This document shows, piece after piece, positions 62,401 to 64,000 of a stretch of DNA of 64,000 nt (position 1 is its first letter; each line of letters opens with the position of its first letter). The DNA lies in contig NZ_FQYR01000003.1 in NCBI RefSeq assembly GCF_900141815.1, forward strand, positions 806,001 to 870,000, written 5' to 3'. The notes under the pieces were generated by a model. The model saw nothing but the letters and a program-made list of their open reading frames with translations, was not told where the DNA came from and made no database searches. The translations under genes and the position numbers were made by a program. This stretch comes from Rubritalea squalenifaciens DSM 18772 (GTDB taxonomy: Bacteria; Verrucomicrobiota; Verrucomicrobiia; Verrucomicrobiales; Akkermansiaceae).

Positions 62401-63110
62401 ACAATGCCTACCAAAAGAGTGAACTTTGGAACGGCTATCGTGCATTGACCGACGACCAGATCACTAAATTAGCTGAGAACATTGTGCGCGAAAACAAACG
62501 TCGCGGTCCATATCTTTCTCTCGCAGATTTCGTAAACCGTCGACTTAGTTCACAAAGTAACGATATGAAAATCGCACGTTCTGGTGCAATTCAAACTGCC
62601 ATCGATCACTCACCAATCAACGTACGTCTCGATAACAAGTTTAACCAGGAATACAACTTACCATCTGATGACACCGCAGCCAATGATTACGAGTATGGTG
62701 CTGAGTATTGGGGCGGCCCTACGAGGACTCCAAAGCCACAGTCCTACACCGCTTTTGTAACCAATAGACAAGGTCCACAAGAAAGCTCAGCAGTGACAGC
62801 CACCAGATCTGAGGCTACAGGTGCTCCAGGGTATCTCATGGCATCTGATGTACTTCAACAAATAGGATCCGTCATACGAGCACGCTCTGACACCTTCGTC
62901 ATTCGCGCATATGGCGATGCCCGCGACTCCTCAGGACGGATCCTCAGCAAGGCCTATTGCGAAGCTGTGGTCCAGAGAACGACCATTCCCGTTAACCCTG
63001 ATGAAGCTACTGATGGTCTAGATCCATTACCGCCTCAAAGTGGTAGAAAAGATTTTGGAAGGAAGTTTAAAATCGTATCCTTCCGCTGGCTACCCAATGA
63101 AGAGATTTAA
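59472..63110 (+). CDS. Verru_Chthon cassette protein A (pilin-like, very large)
   Basis: The 1212-aa product has a type IV pilin/pseudopilin-like N-terminus: TPEKGFALVSSIMIMTLLLIV (given here as 20 of a longer run), i.e. Gly-Phe followed by a long hydrophobic helix, at about residues 16-42. Acidic, disorder-prone and beta-rich parts follow. Blocks such as DADLARARSNARLALMTALG (about 56-75), AYRDKVSPRFSALKSWYDLS and the C-terminal YLMASDVLQQIGSVIRARSD and FVIRAYGDARDSSGRILSKA are the typical text of the Verru_Chthon cassette protein A family. It is known only from Verrucomicrobia and Chthoniobacter-like bacteria. The function is unknown; cassette members B-D are pilin-like. I start it at the ATG at 59472; a GTG at 59400 gives a non-hydrophobic extension. 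The partner genes B-D are not in the window. Confidence 0.85.
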   Translation: MKRDSYYSTGRNLSTPEKGFALVSSIMIMTLLLIVSLGVISLSGLESRSSNQDADLARARSNARLALMTALGQLQEFVGPDQRTTASAAILDQNPWTEVAEGVNNPHYIGVWRTDGLKEDEPNTGIIRENEGILTDVRVEENTKPEEQCLAWLVSGKIENPEEEIPGDENKDYLVIARDKNEASGLNDVKVPLVNIDTDKNKQGTYAFWVSDENTKAKINLDKIYEEKNPNLSNPGDGGYTRLYTPTDFNLQDLWENYGDLSQDNIDKIVSTKTIELALSEDQDAPSTYHDITSYSYSLLVNQVDGGLQQDLTAYLENGNQPALGARKEAISGLEPIINDIAYRDKVSPRFSALKSWYDLSDEVSGSLGNRSIDVQLPELVSSRPRLGGVREQQITPVMTEAMVYMRHTFNNRKPVTLFYPRVVLWNPYNVKLKAKGYYVYFHFDKDIQMKIRYPDPSSPNSIKTSTARLNYNFSYNRNRRPVFYLEPTELEPGEALVFTAEPSGSMVAGKAMPMQLDNNFKGNILSASADPADKFCFMAEMQLDGQWGRALPNNVSMNKVSYSYPQEIWWHGSNETQSALLYLDDGGGSPKVTDFASSRYPEVSAMRFDNFSRGNNGRWGPVYTPPTQYTDISNAVQAGPETLVHLGGRLRWMNEDFSNRSFGEALNEPWYAAPLAHSNVRSPNHFRWLRDNMMGQRYTQVSTGTSGARAHLYSYGILSQTRQAPDWIDSQVMPSLAPNGNYRTAVFQSADTANAFSTYPLFELPHKEIPIVSLASLSHAQVSRYWWQPTYPIGNSLAPVNIPIDKNALTAAEEESEKQTTLSTLINNSNNYFTQLNESSGNVLTTDLSYELNHSLWDRFFLSGLPYSQGSGGWSGDKWPEDKPLPNPRMTFNPDNPESGTFAETADFNRSASSLLIDGGFNVNSLSVKAWKALLMSFRDIEMPQRNGDKYETDYVFSRLYVPADGGPSNSVRLFNNAYQKSELWNGYRALTDDQITKLAENIVRENKRRGPYLSLADFVNRRLSSQSNDMKIARSGAIQTAIDHSPINVRLDNKFNQEYNLPSDDTAANDYEYGAEYWGGPTRTPKPQSYTAFVTNRQGPQESSAVTATRSEATGAPGYLMASDVLQQIGSVIRARSDTFVIRAYGDARDSSGRILSKAYCEAVVQRTTIPVNPDEATDGLDPLPPQSGRKDFGRKFKIVSFRWLPNEEI

Positions 63111-63143
63111 GCTCACACGGTTAAAGCATTCAATTTCAAGACC

Positions 63144-64000
63144 ATGAATATTATTTTAAAGCTCATTGCGTTAGGCTGCTTCACTTCTAGTGTGTTAGCT
63201 GCCCCCACTTCTGCAGACAGTGTTCAGCCGGAGGAGAAACCCAGGACTCTAAAACTGCAGATAGCAACGGTAGGCCCTGTCAAACTAGCCAGATTCGGCA
63301 ATGTCAGGAAAAAGCCTGAAAGACCAGAGGCTAAAGCCCCTGTCGCAGCAGGTGAAGGTACGACTCAAGCCAATGCTCAGACCAAAGAAGGCCAAGAGAT
63401 TAATAACGCAAAAGCGGCCGGAGGAAAAACTGAGTTTCAGGTGCTCACAGATCCATCGGATGAAATCCCGCCGAACAGAGTTTTTGTCAAAACTATGGAA
63501 GGTAAGTATGAGCAGATTGTATGTGCATACAATTCGGTGTCTCCACCTATCGAGGTTCCCTATACCAGTGATATGCTCAACCTCTATACGATGCTTCCTC
63601 CTGCTCCAGGTGACAGTGAACCAAAATACAAGCGCATGACCAGCATCCCACTACCCGAGGGAGACCGTCATCTTCTACTCACGATCACTAAGCCTCTCAA
63701 GATCAAGAAATGGATTGATCCAATAGTCTCTGCTCATGATCTCACCAACACGAAGAATGGCAGTTTGATTGTGATTAACACGAGCGACGACCAAATCATC
63801 GGCTGCAAGATCGACGACACAAAGAAGGCTTTAGCTAAAGTAAGGGGACGTATCACCCACGAACCAAACGGGAAGAAAGTAGCTCATGTTATGATGGTAA
63901 GTCAGCGTTCATTAAGAGACGAGGACACCAAAGAACTACTACCATTTATAGACGGATATTTCCGTATCAAACCTGATAGCAAGGTACTCTTTTTGGTCTA
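63144..64000 (+). CDS. Hypothetical secreted protein (partial, cut by window end)
   Basis: An ATG at 63144 opens a frame that runs to the window edge (285 complete codons) without stop. It starts with a signal peptide (MNIILKLIALGCFTSSVLAA) and continues with a Lys/Ala/Glu/Pro-rich stretch (about 30-100), probably flexible. A more structured part begins near FQVLTDPSDEIPPNRVFVKT (about 101). I do not recognise a family. It lies 33 bp after the Verru_Chthon protein A gene and is probably in the same operon, so it may be an unnamed accessory of that cassette. A frameshifted open frame from 63301 inside it is a shadow. Confidence 0.72.
   Translation, partial: MNIILKLIALGCFTSSVLAAPTSADSVQPEEKPRTLKLQIATVGPVKLARFGNVRKKPERPEAKAPVAAGEGTTQANAQTKEGQEINNAKAAGGKTEFQVLTDPSDEIPPNRVFVKTMEGKYEQIVCAYNSVSPPIEVPYTSDMLNLYTMLPPAPGDSEPKYKRMTSIPLPEGDRHLLLTITKPLKIKKWIDPIVSAHDLTNTKNGSLIVINTSDDQIIGCKIDDTKKALAKVRGRITHEPNGKKVAHVMMVSQRSLRDEDTKELLPFIDGYFRIKPDSKVLFLV

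Noticed and set aside
63301-63639. 112-codon frame inside the last gene
   Set aside because: It is out of frame with a longer signal-peptide-bearing frame from 63144 that stays open to the window end.
1-64000. CRISPR arrays, insertion sequences, prophage genes and tRNA genes
   Set aside because: No spaced direct repeats, transposase text, phage proteins or cloverleaf patterns were recognised by eye; a dedicated tRNA scan was not run.

Overview
The window looks like chromosomal DNA from a marine, Gram-negative bacterium of the Verrucomicrobiota, probably order Verrucomicrobiales (Rubritalea-like). This is inference from content: a Verru_Chthon cassette protein A with a pilin-like N-terminus, a PEP-CTERM surface protein, a block of secreted sulfatases with GH94 phosphorylases, and a Bacteroidetes-style topoisomerase A subunit. 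No rRNA or tRNA gene was seen, so the placement is not proven.

Layout. Positions 1-12.8 kb are mostly housekeeping: a partial parC-like gene, an AI-2E-family permease, a minus-strand run DHH phosphoesterase-truB-ribF-PhyH oxygenase, the RNase P RNA gene (minus strand, with a 13-bp P1 helix), an RhlE-type helicase, a 2OG oxygenase, a DUF4105 membrane protein, a GNAT enzyme and a TlpA-like thioredoxin. Positions 12.9-19.7 kb hold a heavy-metal RND efflux operon (TolC-like, adaptor, CusA/CzcA pump) flanked on both sides by exported histidine-rich proteins. Positions 19.7-28.5 kb carry ferritin, DNA polymerase IV, a cyclophilin lipoprotein, plsY-gpsA, fabH, a C39-like secreted protein, a valine-pyruvate type aminotransferase, and the most striking item: a 415-codon reading frame interrupted by a single in-frame TGA directly after a Cys codon, with a bacterial SECIS-like hairpin 19 nt downstream. 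It is read here as a candidate thioredoxin-fold selenoprotein.

Positions 28.6-38.8 kb are devoted to metal uptake. A TonB2/TtpC-like energising operon (DUF3450, TtpC-like ExbB, ExbB, ExbD, TonB, TPR) has a Fur-box-like palindrome upstream. Next to it is a cluster-9 metal ABC operon (binding protein, outer-membrane barrel, ATPase, permease fused to a DtxR-like domain, second permease) preceded by two near-identical DtxR-type operator copies. ribBA, an M42 aminopeptidase and a PEP-CTERM protein follow.

Positions 42.5-59.2 kb form a sulfated-glycan utilisation locus without SusC/SusD: a GPH sugar symporter, a divergent XylR-like regulator, a secreted clan GH-A glycosidase, four exported sulfatases and two cytoplasmic GH94 phosphorylases. 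The gene order suggests desulfation and cleavage outside the cytoplasm, import by the symporter, and phosphorolysis inside. The window closes with the Verru_Chthon protein A gene and a secreted protein gene cut by the window edge.
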